Part shown: one piece after another, positions 10,221 to 19,825 of the stretch | Numbering within the stretch: the stretch's first letter is position 1 | Layout: the number at the start of each line of letters is the position of its first letter | Assembly: GCA_017505415.1 (NCBI GenBank) | Contig: JAFVPG010000170.1 | Coordinates: 1 to 37,004 of the forward strand | Length of the DNA: 37,004 nt | Direction of reading: 5' to 3' | From: Lentisphaeria bacterium | Lineage (GTDB): Bacteria; Verrucomicrobiota; Lentisphaeria; Victivallales; Victivallaceae | Notes under the pieces: model-generated | Told to the model about the DNA's origin: nothing | The model's database searches: none | What the model saw: the letters and a program-made list of their open reading frames with translations, nothing else | Made by a program: the position numbers and the translations under genes

Positions 10221-12746
10221 TCAGTTGAGTTTTTCAATCATTTCAGCAATTTGTGTACGAAGCTCCTGCCAGTTGCGGCTGTTCAAAGTCCAATTCTGCG
10301 GAGTGACGAAAGGACGGACAAATTCAGCAAGAAGTTTTTCGGCTTCAACAGTATTTTTGCCGTTTTTCTTTGCTTTTTCCACCGCATTTCTGAGCAGCAC
10401 TGCATAATCAAAGTCATCCATACCTTCACGGTAAAGAACCAGGCGCAGACTCGGAGTGACGGTTGCATCGAATTTATCAAGTTTATCCTTGTCCTTTGCA
10501 GGAGGATAGAAAAATGCGGTTGCTCCGTTGCCCCATGTTGAATGAGGATTCTGCCACGGATTGAAGAATTTATGCGGAGATTTGGGTGCGCTCCACCAGA
10601 TATTGGTTGCCCAGATAGCGAAACCTGCAGAATTTTCCGCATAGTTCCGCGGAGCCCAGAAACGGTTTGTCATGCCCGGTGCATCGATCCAGAGAATCGA
10701 ACTGCGGGTAAGATATGTCCAGCATTTGCCCAAGCCGAAAAGTTCAAAACCTTCCTTTGAAACACCGCTGGCTGTTTCATTATCAAGAACTGTAAGCTCA
10801 TCAACAATACCTTTTAATGCATCAAAACCGTATCCGTTGTTGAGCAGTGCCATAGTACGGATATTTTTGGCATAAGGAAGTTTTTTGTATTCTGAAGTGA
10901 CATTTTTGACATATTGAAATTCGCCGTACATAGGCTCATCGAACCAGACCGTTGCTGCGCCTCCGATTTTTTTATCAGCAAGAAATTTCATAATTTTATC
11001 ACGTGCGGCGGCTTCTTTGGCTCCGGTTGCGGGAGTATTTCTGGCTCTGCCGCTGATATGATTTACGATGTACCGCTGAAGTTTGAGGTCATTCACCGCC
11101 CAGTTCAATTCTTTATCATAAATCTGTTCAAGTGTCGGACGTGCGGGAAGTTCAGGATTATAAACACCGCCTGCTGAAGGAAGTTTGACATTCATACGAT
11201 AATTTGCCATTTCTTTTACATAAGCACGGCTGATGTCGTGTTTTTCCTTGCGGGTCTGCGCTCCGTGGAATGGAAAAAGTCGCAGATTTGCGTACTGACT
11301 GAAGGCAAGCATGGTACGGCATGACGGGACTTCAGGCAGAGTAAAATCATACACTTTGAAATTGACGGGAATTGAAACTTCTTTACCTGAAACAGTAACT
11401 TTCAAAGTCCCTTTGTGAACTCCGGCTTTGGCATCCGCAGGAACTTTAACGTCAACCCATATAAGTGCATTTTCACCCTTTTTGACTGCTTTGGGGATAA
11501 AAATCGGGAGCGGGTCGGGCAGTAATCCTTTATAATCAGAGCGGTAAGAAAGAATTCTGCGTCCGCTCGCATAAGTAGAAGGAGTCTCAATTTTTACATA
11601 TTCTGCATTACGGACAACGATATTATCAGGATTGATTCCATCGATTAAGCAGACAGCCTTATCCAATGTCCCGTCAGCATCGGGCGTGAAAACGATTTGA
11701 AATGCTTCACTTTCATTTTTGGCAGCATTGGCAAAAATGGTATTTGAAGTTTTGAAAAATGAAATATTCTTAGCTGGAGCTGGAGTATTGATAAGAATTT
11801 TTTCGGTAGTATCAGCCTGCCAGAAAGTACCTTTATTATTGGTAAGATATGATCCGGCAGCAAAATATTTTTCAGCATCACCATTCAAAGTTACAACAGC
11901 GCTTTTTGCCGGAAAAGTTTTATCCGTTTCCTCAGGAGCGCACTGGGTAATACCTTCAACAGGTGAATAATAAAGCATTGCTTTGTATTCACCCGCCTTT
12001 TTAAATTCAGCGGCAAAAGCAATTTTCGCTTCACAAAGAGAGGTATTGATGACATCACAATCAAAATTGAGAATTTCAACCGTCATGCGGTTGGATTTCC
12101 AGTTGCTCATATCGCCGCTGAAAAAATAGAAACTGTCTTCAGCGAATTTATCCGAACGCACCATCGGGTCACGGTATGAACTTGTCACATGTACAGCCGC
12201 ATTGAAATCTTTGGGTGCATAGATGACATTGGGACGGGAAATACCTTTATAAACAGAACTGAAACGGTACCATGTCCCGGGGCTGGCAGTCAAAGTCTGA
12301 TTCAATGAATATCTTGACCCGCCTCTGGTAGAAAGGATATTACCGTCTCCATCCGGATTTTTGGCAAAAGTAAAACGTTTTGCAGCAGCACCTGTATTAA
12401 AAAGCCAGCCGTCAGGATAACCATTAGCTTTCAATTTGCCGAAATTGCCGTTTTTAAGCAATTCTTTACCGGGATACATGGCATATTTGCCATCAATAAA
12501 CTTGCCGTCAACGGCGATTCTCACCAACGGATAAGCGAAATGTTCTTTATTGAATTTGATAAATTCATTTTTGTTAACAGCAGCAGTCACTGCATTTGTA
12601 TCTATTTTCAAGTCATAGATACCGGGCGCAGGAATCTTAAAAGTTACGGGGATACGGTACTGATAAAAAGTATCCGCCCATTTTTCTGCACCGCAAAGCA
12701 TACACACCGCACAAAGGCATACAACTGACAAAGGAATTTTTTTCAT
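10221..12746 (-). CDS. secreted DUF4091 / GH123-like glycoside hydrolase (paralogue 1)
   Basis: The signal peptide is [21 protein letters not shown]-terminal beta-sandwich modules (about residues 20-460) precede a TIM-barrel that starts near [18 protein letters not shown]. The motif [10 protein letters not shown] at about residues 601-610 supplies an Asp-Glu pair (D603/E604) where GH123 N-acetyl-beta-galactosaminidases keep their catalytic Asp/Glu. The C-terminal DUF4091 signature is obvious: [21 protein letters not shown] and [23 protein letters not shown]. The start codon overlaps the stop of the upstream paralogue (ATGA at 12743-12746), which implies translational coupling. Family-level function is secure; GalNAc specificity is not, because DUF4091 proteins vary. 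Confidence 0.82.
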   Translation of the reverse strand: MKKIPLSVVCLCAVCMLCGAEKWADTFYQYRIPVTFKIPAPGIYDLKIDTNAVTAAVNKNEFIKFNKEHFAYPLVRIAVDGKFIDGKYAMYPGKELLKNGNFGKLKANGYPDGWLFNTGAAAKRFTFAKNPDGDGNILSTRGGSRYSLNQTLTASPGTWYRFSSVYKGISRPNVIYAPKDFNAAVHVTSSYRDPMVRSDKFAEDSFYFFSGDMSNWKSNRMTVEILNFDCDVINTSLCEAKIAFAAEFKKAGEYKAMLYYSPVEGITQCAPEETDKTFPAKSAVVTLNGDAEKYFAAGSYLTNNKGTFWQADTTEKILINTPAPAKNISFFKTSNTIFANAAKNESEAFQIVFTPDADGTLDKAVCLIDGINPDNIVVRNAEYVKIETPSTYASGRRILSYRSDYKGLLPDPLPIFIPKAVKKGENALIWVDVKVPADAKAGVHKGTLKVTVSGKEVSIPVNFKVYDFTLPEVPSCRTMLAFSQYANLRLFPFHGAQTRKEKHDISRAYVKEMANYRMNVKLPSAGGVYNPELPARPTLEQIYDKELNWAVNDLKLQRYIVNHISGRARNTPATGAKEAAARDKIMKFLADKKIGGAATVWFDEPMYGEFQYVKNVTSEYKKLPYAKNIRTMALLNNGYGFDALKGIVDELTVLDNETASGVSKEGFELFGLGKCWTYLTRSSILWIDAPGMTNRFWAPRNYAENSAGFAIWATNIWWSAPKSPHKFFNPWQNPHSTWGNGATAFFYPPAKDKDKLDKFDATVTPSLRLVLYREGMDDFDYAVLLRNAVEKAKKNGKNTVEAEKLLAEFVRPFVTPQNWTLNSRNWQELRTQIAEMIEKLN

Positions 12747-15463
12747 TTTTTTATCCTTTCATTGAGATTTTCTATTTCATTACCGATGCGTTCACGAAGG
12801 GAAATAAGAGTATTGCTGTTTAAATTCCAGCTTACAGCATTATCAAAAAGTGCTGAAATTTCAGCAATGAGTTTTTCGGCATTCTGACAGTCGATTTTTC
12901 TGCTTTTTGCTGTTTTTATCAAGTTTTCAAGCATAACTGCATAGTCAAAATCTTCAGCTCCGTCACGCAAAAGCCCAAGTCTCAAACTCGGAGTGATCGT
13001 ATAATCAGCTTTTTCCGGATAACCGCTTATCAGTGGCGGATAGAAATAGGCAGTTCCTCCATTGCAGTAACCAAGTGGTTCACTCCATGGATTCAATGAT
13101 TTTCCAGTTCTGTACGGCAGATGCCATGAGAGAATTTCCCAGTCAAGAATTCCGCATCCACCCCGGCGGAATACATCAAACCCGATTATTCTGTTGCTCA
13201 ATGCAGGAGCATCTATTGTCAAACGCGAAGTGTAGGCAATGTAAGGCATAAAAGCTGAACGATTCTTAGAAATTCCGTAATCACTTTTGTAATACGGTTC
13301 CAGACGGTCATAATTATCATCTATCTGCGGCACATAGATATCCATAAAGTCACGGAAAACATATTTGCCTTCTGCATCTTTTTGGGTATAATATCTCATG
13401 CCCTGAATACAGCCTGCAATTTTTATTTTTTTCAAAAGCGGGTCTTTTTTGAGAAGCGAGAGGAAGTGAAGCAGAAATTCATCATTTTCGCTCTCGTCAA
13501 TCAGAATAGTTGCATATTTGAGATAGCCTTTTTTTTCCAGATTTCCTGCGATTGCCCGCAGATAATCCAGTACCAGACGGTCATATTGATTGCGGGTTAT
13601 CTTTTTTGCCAATTTGTAATATGAATGTTTGGGAGTCAGTCCGTAACCGACAATAGTCATTTCACGGAATCCCTGATTATGCATAGAGACAAAAGGTGAA
13701 GATGTATTGAATGAATTTTCCAATTTCTTCCCCGGCAGCTGCGGGAAAACATTACTTGCTATCGCATTGGTATGATAAATGCAGATCTGATTCATTTTCA
13801 ATTCACCGATAAAACGGTCAAGCTGTTTGTTGTACTCTGTAAAATCCCAGTCATACAAACGGAAAAAATTATCCGGCGCATCAACATTCATGCCTTTTGG
13901 CGGAGCATCCCATTTGAAACTCAAAGGCGTATAAAGTGCAAAATTTTTCGGTGCAAGACGGTTCTCAGCCATCTTTTCATAATAAAGATCAGTAAGTTTT
14001 TTTACTTCAGCTTCAGTTTTGGCGCCATGATAAACTGCGGCGGGATTTCTGCCTTTGGTAAAATACTGCATGCCGAGATTAGTGCGGAAATTTGAATATT
14101 CGGGAAGTGCAAAAGAACGCACTTTCAATTTAAGCGGAATGGAAATCTTTCCTGCACGGTCAGTTTTCAAAATAATATTGCCGCTGTAACTCCCTTCCTG
14201 AGTATTTTTGTCAGCAAAAATTGTAAAATGCAGTGCCAGATTACCATTGTCAACTTTAGCGTCTTCACGTTTGAATTTCACCAACGCATCACCGATAAGA
14301 CCGTTGAATTGCCACGGACTTGATTTATAAGCATAACGTATCGGAACATATTTGACAGTATTTACTTCAACTGCATCAACAGGAAACTTATTTTTGCCTG
14401 ATTTTAAATCGACTTCAACACCGAGAAGCTGAAAATTTTCTTTCGGAGACAGGACCAGCTGAAATGATTCACGTTCATTTTTTGCTGTACTTATATTTAC
14501 GGCAGCCACTTCATTCTGCGGCATTTTAAGCGTCGGAGTAACCTTTTCAAGAGAAGAAAGAGCATAAACATCAGTAAAAGCGGAACTGTACAATTTACCT
14601 GAAAAATCCGATGGCACAGAGTCACAGGCTGCAATATTGACTTTTGCGTTACCGATTACAACAGTTTCCGGAAGTTTTTTATCAGGTTTTATCAGACAAA
14701 CACCATTATTGACCAACTGATAATAGATATTAAGTTTATATTTGCCTTTAGCGGGAAAGTTTGCCACAAGTGCAACTTTGGTCTCAGTCATGGAAAGTGA
14801 ATGCACCTTCCCCATAAATTTTCCCTCATAAAAAAGCAGCATTTTGCCATTGACATCGGGACGGACAAGGACCTCAAAATCCGTTTCAGCTTGCGGCAGC
14901 AACCGGGGAATATATGATATATCATAATTGTACTTGCGCAAACGGCTGCCTTTGTCATGGATAGGCTCATAGAGATAAGTCGGAGAACTTCCGCCACCGG
15001 AGTTGCGGAATCGGCACAAATAAAGCTGTCCACCTTTAACCGGAACTGCAATCTGTTTGCCGAAACGGTCTTTGACAAGATGCTGAAGCATACCGTCTTT
15101 TTCATAAGCACCTCCGCCATCACCTTTATTTGCCGGAAGTTTCAAACCAACAGGAACAGCTTCACGGTCTGAAGTAAGCAAATAATATCCGGCATTATCA
15201 AATTTCTTTTCGCCAGTTGCACCAACTTGAGTCAAAATGACACGATTGGGAGAAAAACTTTCCATACGGAACTTGAACCCGCTCAACTCTGATGCTTTCT
15301 CAACAAGCATACCACTGGGAATTGCAATTTCATGCCAGCCGGCTTTATCAACTTCAGTTTCCAGAGTCAAACGATATTGAAAATCATCATCAAACCATTC
15401 CGCCCCGAAAATATTAGTGCATAAAAATAATGCACATAAAATTTTACCTGCGTGATTTTTCAT
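12743..15463 (-). CDS. secreted DUF4091 / GH123-like glycoside hydrolase (paralogue 2)
   Basis: This is a paralogue of the following gene with the same layout: signal peptide (MKNHAGKILCALFLCTNIFGA), N-terminal beta-sandwiches, TIM barrel and DUF4091 tail. The catalytic-dyad equivalent is LIDESENDEF (D656/E657). The C-terminal signature reads NPWSEPLGYCNGGTAYFYPP and ITPSLRLGLLRDGAEDFDYAVML. At 906 aa it is longer than its neighbour, mainly in the N-terminal half. Two adjacent diverged copies suggest cleavage of related linkages in one glycan. The gene lies 34 bp after the aldolase gene, and ATG 15463 is preceded by AAGGAG. It is probably periplasmic or surface-exposed. Confidence 0.82.
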   Translation of the reverse strand: MKNHAGKILCALFLCTNIFGAEWFDDDFQYRLTLETEVDKAGWHEIAIPSGMLVEKASELSGFKFRMESFSPNRVILTQVGATGEKKFDNAGYYLLTSDREAVPVGLKLPANKGDGGGAYEKDGMLQHLVKDRFGKQIAVPVKGGQLYLCRFRNSGGGSSPTYLYEPIHDKGSRLRKYNYDISYIPRLLPQAETDFEVLVRPDVNGKMLLFYEGKFMGKVHSLSMTETKVALVANFPAKGKYKLNIYYQLVNNGVCLIKPDKKLPETVVIGNAKVNIAACDSVPSDFSGKLYSSAFTDVYALSSLEKVTPTLKMPQNEVAAVNISTAKNERESFQLVLSPKENFQLLGVEVDLKSGKNKFPVDAVEVNTVKYVPIRYAYKSSPWQFNGLIGDALVKFKREDAKVDNGNLALHFTIFADKNTQEGSYSGNIILKTDRAGKISIPLKLKVRSFALPEYSNFRTNLGMQYFTKGRNPAAVYHGAKTEAEVKKLTDLYYEKMAENRLAPKNFALYTPLSFKWDAPPKGMNVDAPDNFFRLYDWDFTEYNKQLDRFIGELKMNQICIYHTNAIASNVFPQLPGKKLENSFNTSSPFVSMHNQGFREMTIVGYGLTPKHSYYKLAKKITRNQYDRLVLDYLRAIAGNLEKKGYLKYATILIDESENDEFLLHFLSLLKKDPLLKKIKIAGCIQGMRYYTQKDAEGKYVFRDFMDIYVPQIDDNYDRLEPYYKSDYGISKNRSAFMPYIAYTSRLTIDAPALSNRIIGFDVFRRGGCGILDWEILSWHLPYRTGKSLNPWSEPLGYCNGGTAYFYPPLISGYPEKADYTITPSLRLGLLRDGAEDFDYAVMLENLIKTAKSRKIDCQNAEKLIAEISALFDNAVSWNLNSNTLISLRERIGNEIENLNERIKK

Positions 15464-15497
15464 AAATAAAACTCCTTATGTTTTATTATGTTTTATT

Positions 15498-16274
15498 TCA
15501 AGAAGTAAGTTCTGTATAATTTTTGATAATTGCATCACAATTTGCACCGATAGCGGCGACATCTGCTCCGCAATTTACAAAATCATATCCTTCGAGGTAA
15601 CACTGTTCCAATGACGGGACTGAAACTGTACCTGCAAATTTTCCGTATTTATGAGCTGTTTCAACTATATATTTACGAACTCGATGGATTTCAGGATGAT
15701 CAAATTCAGCAGGATGTCCGATGGCATGACTGAAGTCGCCCGGCCCGAAAAATATCATATCTATTCCGTCAAGCTGACAGATTTTATCAAGTTCGCTCAA
15801 AGGTTCGGGATCTTCGATCTGAACGATGACCAGACGGTTTTCATTCATAAATTTAATATATTCTTTGAAATCAAGTTTGCAGTAAAGTCCGTCGGCATTA
15901 CCGCCGTCAACAGGGCGCAGACCTATGGGTTGAAAACGCACTGTGTGTACTATTTCCTGCGCTTCTTCATAACTCATCAAATGCGGGATCATAATGCCGC
16001 TTGCATCCGCTTCCAGAGGACGGATATAATCACTGTATGAACCTTTGGCAACACGGACAATACAGTCACAGCCGTATGCTTTGGCGGCAAGGATCTGATT
16101 GCACATGGTGCTGTGGTCGGTAGGAACATGTTCCTGACATATCCAGATTGCGTCAAAACCAGACATGGCAGCAATTTCGGCGGCACGGGGACAGCCGAGA
16201 TTGAGTTTGTAAGAGATTGCTTTCTGACCTGCACGCATTTTTTCAAGAACACGTGATTTGCGTGGTGTTATCAT
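15498..16274 (-). CDS. HpcH/HpaI-family class II aldolase
   Basis: This cytoplasmic metal-dependent aldolase family cleaves 2-keto-3-deoxy sugar acids to pyruvate plus an aldehyde. The E. coli HpcH active-site residues H45, R70, E149 and D175 have equivalents at nearly the same spacing: H49 (CQEHVPTD), R74 (CIVRVAKG), E154 (VQIEDPEPL) and D180 (FFGPGDFSH). ATG 16274 is chosen because AAAGGAAAAT precedes it; the longer version from 16307 would overlap the upstream gene. The length of 258 aa matches the family. Its neighbours (AKR, SDR, Gfo/Idh) and a rhamnosidase gene nearby make a 2-keto-3-deoxy-rhamnonate or related aldolase plausible, but the substrate is not proven. Confidence 0.88.
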   Translation of the reverse strand: MITPRKSRVLEKMRAGQKAISYKLNLGCPRAAEIAAMSGFDAIWICQEHVPTDHSTMCNQILAAKAYGCDCIVRVAKGSYSDYIRPLEADASGIMIPHLMSYEEAQEIVHTVRFQPIGLRPVDGGNADGLYCKLDFKEYIKFMNENRLVIVQIEDPEPLSELDKICQLDGIDMIFFGPGDFSHAIGHPAEFDHPEIHRVRKYIVETAHKYGKFAGTVSVPSLEQCYLEGYDFVNCGADVAAIGANCDAIIKNYTELTS

Positions 16275-16297
16275 AATATTTTCCTTTCTGATAAAAA

Positions 16298-17185
16298 TCA
16301 AACCCATTTATTTACTGCCCAGACATGCGGGCGTATCAAATATTCAGGAAGCTCAGGAATCATTGTGAATATTTTTTCCATTATATCATGAGCCAGAATT
16401 CCTGCATTTGCCACTTTAATATTATACTCAAGCTGTTCGACGGTATCAACTCCGGTCAAAACTCCGTCGATTTCAGAAATACTGAAAAGATAACGAACAT
16501 AAAGTTCCGCCGGAGTAATACCGGTCTCTTCTGCCAATGCTTCAAGTTTATTTCTGTATTTGATAACTTCTTTCAAAGGTTCAGGAATACGGGATTCATC
16601 CATAAGCAGCAGCCCCTGGAGATAAACACTGCGGTTGTAGATTTTTGTTCCGTTCTGATGAGCCTTACGCAGGAAATCGAGGAAACGGCGGTCAAGTACA
16701 TTTCCCGGCACCTGCACTGCTTCACATTCAAAAGCATTTTCAGGTACTGTACTGTCAAGTGATGCACCAACGGCACGGGTAAGTCCGGCATCTTTGGCTT
16801 TTTTCAGAAATTTAAGATATTTCAAATTATTTTCATTGTGAAACAAAACTGCATCAAGCTGATTGATTTTCAGATTTTTCAATGATTTTTCGACTGATTC
16901 CATAATAAATTTTTCTACTTCACAATCACTGAAATTGGCAGGAACAGGCGGAACTTTGCTGACGATTTTCATTTTGTCAAGCAATCCGAGATTTTTGAGT
17001 TCAGTTCCAAGTACAGTTTCACTTTCGCCGTAAGCCGCAGCAGTATCAAGAGTACGAATACCATTGTCATAAGCAGTCTGCAAAATCTGCCTTACTCTTT
17101 CAGGCGCAGGCTTGCCGTCCGTATTTGCAATACCGTAATTCAATCCGAATTGAACAGTTCCTAAAACAAGTTTTGATTCTTTCAT
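16298..17185 (-). CDS. aldo/keto reductase family oxidoreductase
   Basis: This is an NAD(P)H-dependent reductase or dehydrogenase of the AKR TIM-barrel superfamily. The catalytic tetrad is visible: D47 and Y52 (TLDTAAAYGESE), K77 (KIVSKVPP) and H116 (VLFHNEN). The N-terminus KLVLGTVQFGLNYGIAN is typical of AKRs found with sugar metabolism genes. The length of 295 aa is normal. The gene begins 8 bp after the SDR stop and ends 23 bp before the aldolase start. In this operon it could reduce the aldehyde released by the aldolase, or oxidise a sugar. That is inference from position. Confidence 0.88.
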   Translation of the reverse strand: MKESKLVLGTVQFGLNYGIANTDGKPAPERVRQILQTAYDNGIRTLDTAAAYGESETVLGTELKNLGLLDKMKIVSKVPPVPANFSDCEVEKFIMESVEKSLKNLKINQLDAVLFHNENNLKYLKFLKKAKDAGLTRAVGASLDSTVPENAFECEAVQVPGNVLDRRFLDFLRKAHQNGTKIYNRSVYLQGLLLMDESRIPEPLKEVIKYRNKLEALAEETGITPAELYVRYLFSISEIDGVLTGVDTVEQLEYNIKVANAGILAHDIMEKIFTMIPELPEYLIRPHVWAVNKWV

Positions 17186-17193
17186 AATACACC

Positions 17194-17985
17194 TTATTTT
17201 GCTGTATAACCGCCATCAACCGGAATATTTGTGCCGGTGATGTAACTTGATGCGTCAGAAGCAAGAAATACGATAATTCCTTTCAAATCCTCCTGACTTG
17301 CCAATCGTCCGAGAGTGGTACGGGCGCTGTAATTTTTTACAAATGCCTCCGGCAGATGATCTTCCTGCAAACCGCCGGGATGAATCGCATTGACCCGGAT
17401 ATTGTCCGCCCCGAGAATGCTTGCTGCCCAACGGGTGAAATTCACCATGCCGCCCTTTTCATAAAAATAAATCGGAGAAGGATTGCCGTTATACATATTT
17501 GTCCCTGCATAATTGGCAGTTTCCAGACCGACCAATCCCATAAATGAGCCGATATTTATAACTGAACCCGAATGTTGTTTTTTCATAATTTCAGCCACAA
17601 CACCGGTAATATAAAACATACTTGACGCATTGACATGCAGACTTGCATCATAATTTTCCAGCTCCTGTACCCAGCCGGACAACGCACTGCGGCTGACTGC
17701 ATTATTAACAAGTATATCAATTCTGCCAGTCTGCCTGACAACTTCTGCAACCATGACGTCAATACTGCTGCGGTCAGCAAGGTCAAGATGCAATGCACGT
17801 ACATCAAGATTTGCTTCACGGAATTTTGCCGCCACCTCTTCACACTTTTCAATATTGCGGGAAGCGATAAAAACTGTTGCTCCGGCTTCGCCGAGCCCCT
17901 CAACGATCTGTTTGCCGTAACGCCCTGCTCCGCCGGTAACGATTGCAGTTTTTCCGTCAAGTTTCAACATATCAAGGACGTTCAT
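17194..17985 (-). CDS. short-chain dehydrogenase/reductase (SDR), classical type
   Basis: This is an NAD(P)-dependent oxidoreductase of 263 aa. It has the Rossmann glycine motif TGGAGRYG (residues 17-24), NNA (94-96), catalytic S147 and a Y173-x3-K177 pair (YFYEK). The C-terminus reads FLASDASSYITGTNIPVDGGYTAK, the common tail of gluconate 5-dehydrogenase-like SDRs. A short insertion (NMYNGNPSPIYFYEKGG) surrounds the active-site Tyr and may shape specificity. The start overlaps the stop of the Gfo/Idh gene by 4 bp (ATGA, 17982-17985), so the two are translationally coupled. A role as sugar or sugar-acid dehydrogenase in the operon's pathway is likely. Confidence 0.9.
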   Translation of the reverse strand: MNVLDMLKLDGKTAIVTGGAGRYGKQIVEGLGEAGATVFIASRNIEKCEEVAAKFREANLDVRALHLDLADRSSIDVMVAEVVRQTGRIDILVNNAVSRSALSGWVQELENYDASLHVNASSMFYITGVVAEIMKKQHSGSVINIGSFMGLVGLETANYAGTNMYNGNPSPIYFYEKGGMVNFTRWAASILGADNIRVNAIHPGGLQEDHLPEAFVKNYSARTTLGRLASQEDLKGIIVFLASDASSYITGTNIPVDGGYTAK

Positions 17986-18923
17986 AGCATGATTTCCTTT
18001 CCATTTTGAGCTCGGCTTTCAATACCGCCGATAACGAGTTTCATAAGTTCCTCAGTGTGGCTGAAAGGAACAGGTTCAACTTCCGTACGCAAATACTCAA
18101 TGAATTTCACCAGTTGAGTGCGGAATGCAAAATAGGAATCCTGAATATTGATCGCTACAGTTCCGGCTGTCCCCTGAATCGTCAGCGGCGCGCCGCAGAA
18201 ATCATAAATATTGGAAATAACAACGTCAAAATCATTTTTATGTTTCAAATGCACAATATTACGTCTCAAACTTCCGACATTGCGGATACTGACAAAACCC
18301 GGACCGGTCAGAGCGAAAACAGCTTCAAGTGCATGAATACCATAAGTTTCCCATTTTTTCGGCATGGAATAAGTTATCAAACGGGGCTTGCCGACTTCAT
18401 TGAAATGCCCGTTCAGATAGGGCAGCAATTCCTTACAGTAACGCATACTGCTGGAAGAGATGATTTTTGCGCCGTTGGCTCTGGCATTTTTGAAAAATTC
18501 AAGGTCTTCACGGTTGTCGCAGAGAGGTTTATCTATGAAAAGCGGAATTCCTGCTTCAATAAAAGGTTTGGCACGTTCTACATGTTCACTGCCGATGTCA
18601 GTTGCGATAATTACCGCATCGACTTTGCCGATCATATCTTCAGGTTTATCAACGATATTGGGGATGAGGGAACATTTGGCGACATGTTCTGCATCTTTAC
18701 GGTCATCACAGCAGATAAATTCGATTTTTGCGCCGGGAATACCGATTGAATCGTAATCTTCCTTGTTCAAATAAACAGGAATGACAGGGAAAGGACATTC
18801 CGCAGTCATAGCTTCTTTGTTATACTTGTTGAACATGGCGCTCCATGAATAAGGATGGCCATTCCCCTCGGTCATTCCAAGAATGCCAAGCCTGATATTA
18901 TCAATGTTTTTTACGAGAGCCAT
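17982..18923 (-). CDS. Gfo/Idh/MocA-family sugar oxidoreductase
   Basis: The protein (313 aa) has an N-terminal Rossmann fold (IRLGILGMTEGNGHPYSW), the conserved VDAVIIATDIGSEHVERAKPFIEAGIPLFIDKPL stretch with the family Lys-Pro (DKP in place of the common EKP), and a C-terminal alpha/beta domain. The nucleotide-binding loop is unusual (GMTEGNGHPYS instead of GxGxxG), so its cofactor preference may differ. Gfo/Idh/MocA enzymes oxidise or isomerise sugars with tightly bound NAD(P). GGAGAAATA precedes the ATG at 18923, 3 bp after the regulator stop. It is the first enzyme gene of the operon. Confidence 0.87.
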   Translation of the reverse strand: MALVKNIDNIRLGILGMTEGNGHPYSWSAMFNKYNKEAMTAECPFPVIPVYLNKEDYDSIGIPGAKIEFICCDDRKDAEHVAKCSLIPNIVDKPEDMIGKVDAVIIATDIGSEHVERAKPFIEAGIPLFIDKPLCDNREDLEFFKNARANGAKIISSSSMRYCKELLPYLNGHFNEVGKPRLITYSMPKKWETYGIHALEAVFALTGPGFVSIRNVGSLRRNIVHLKHKNDFDVVISNIYDFCGAPLTIQGTAGTVAINIQDSYFAFRTQLVKFIEYLRTEVEPVPFSHTEELMKLVIGGIESRAQNGKEIML

Positions 18924-18926
18924 AAG

Positions 18927-19643
18927 TTATTTCTCCATGATTTTTTTATCATAATTCTTCAAATATCCATTAAGATGCGAACGGATGACTGCTGAAAGTT
19001 TATCAAGATCACCGTTTTGCAGAGCATCGATCATTTCAAAATGTTCCTGATAACCTTTTTTAAATTCAATCTCATTTGACAATGAACTCAAAAACTGTTC
19101 ATCAAAAAACTCAACTACCAGCGGAAGCAATGAATTTATGAGAACATTGCCACTCAATTTCATTATTCCCATATGAAACTCCATATCTTTTTCATGGAGA
19201 AAAGTTTTGCTGAAATCATCATTATCTTTTTTCTCAGAAAGAGCATAAATCTTTTCACTCAAATTCTGCAGATACTCAATATCTTCCGGAGTGACATTTT
19301 CGATAGCTTTTTCAGCACAGCCAAGCTCCAGAGTCAACCGCAGATGCGCCAAGTCCTGAAAAGTATGCGGAGAAATAGCAAGAAACGGTTTATAATTTGC
19401 ATAAACATCGTTAGGCAAAAGAGATGCAACAGTCGCACCTTTTTTGGGTTTGGATTCAATGATACCGAGAGTACGGAAATGCTGAAGGGCTTCACGGGTA
19501 ATATTTCTGCTTATTTGCAATTTTTCTGCGAGTTCCCGTTCACTTGGCAGTACATCCCCTTCCCTCATATTATTTGCGATATAATTACCGATATGTTCGA
19601 TTGCCATATCGACAGTATTCTTACATTTTACAGGCTGCAGCAT
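18927..19643 (-). CDS. FadR-type GntR transcriptional regulator (wHTH + FCD)
   Basis: This local regulator probably senses a sugar acid or similar operon metabolite. The N-terminal winged helix (about residues 8-75) shows the GntR hallmark GDVLPSERELAEKLQISRNITREALQHFRTLGIIESKPKKGATV. The C-terminal half is all-helical with FCD features (LEKDMEFHMGIMKLSGN; His and Asp residues likely bind metal). The length of 238 aa is typical. AAGGAAGG precedes the ATG. It is the first gene of the eleven-gene operon, and the palindrome TGGTACTACCA lies 23 bp upstream of its start, so autorepression and control of the whole operon are expected. Confidence 0.9.
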   Translation of the reverse strand: MLQPVKCKNTVDMAIEHIGNYIANNMREGDVLPSERELAEKLQISRNITREALQHFRTLGIIESKPKKGATVASLLPNDVYANYKPFLAISPHTFQDLAHLRLTLELGCAEKAIENVTPEDIEYLQNLSEKIYALSEKKDNDDFSKTFLHEKDMEFHMGIMKLSGNVLINSLLPLVVEFFDEQFLSSLSNEIEFKKGYQEHFEMIDALQNGDLDKLSAVIRSHLNGYLKNYDKKIMEK

Positions 19644-19665
19644 AATACCTTCCTTTTTTTTAATC

Positions 19666-19676
19666 TGGTACTACCA
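19666..19676. promoter_or_regulatory. FadR-type operator palindrome TGGTACTACCA
   Basis: An 11-bp perfect palindrome centred on C19671. It matches the TGGTnnnACCA core known for FadR-subfamily GntR operators. It sits 23 bp upstream of the regulator's start codon, between the promoter region and the ribosome binding site. I found no second copy in the window. Confidence 0.65.
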
Positions 19677-19825
19677 TACAACCAAAAAGCAAAAAACGCA
19701 AATCCATTTTTCAAAAAAATCAGATTTTTTTCAAAATCAGAACGGTTGCGTTATCAACTGACTTTTTTGTATAACGCATAAAATACACATCAAATGTCTG
19801 TCAAGTCAATACAAATGAATAACTT
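19677..19825 (-). promoter_or_regulatory. promoter region of the eleven-gene operon
   Basis: This gap between the rhamnosidase stop and the GntR gene is AT-rich. On the minus strand it holds TATACA (plus 19768-19773) as a candidate -10, with no well-spaced strong -35; a TTGACA at 19799-19804 is 25 bp away. An inverted repeat GCGTTAT/ATAACGC (19748-19754 and 19771-19777) brackets the -10, and a second perfect palindrome of 9-bp arms lies at 19713-19731. Promoter assignment is tentative. No terminator is visible after the rhamnosidase gene, so read-through is possible. Confidence 0.4.

Noticed and set aside
18006-18749. 247-codon plus-strand open frame opposite the Gfo/Idh/MocA gene
   Set aside because: It is antisense to a well-supported gene, has no ribosome binding site and has a composition expected of a shadow frame.
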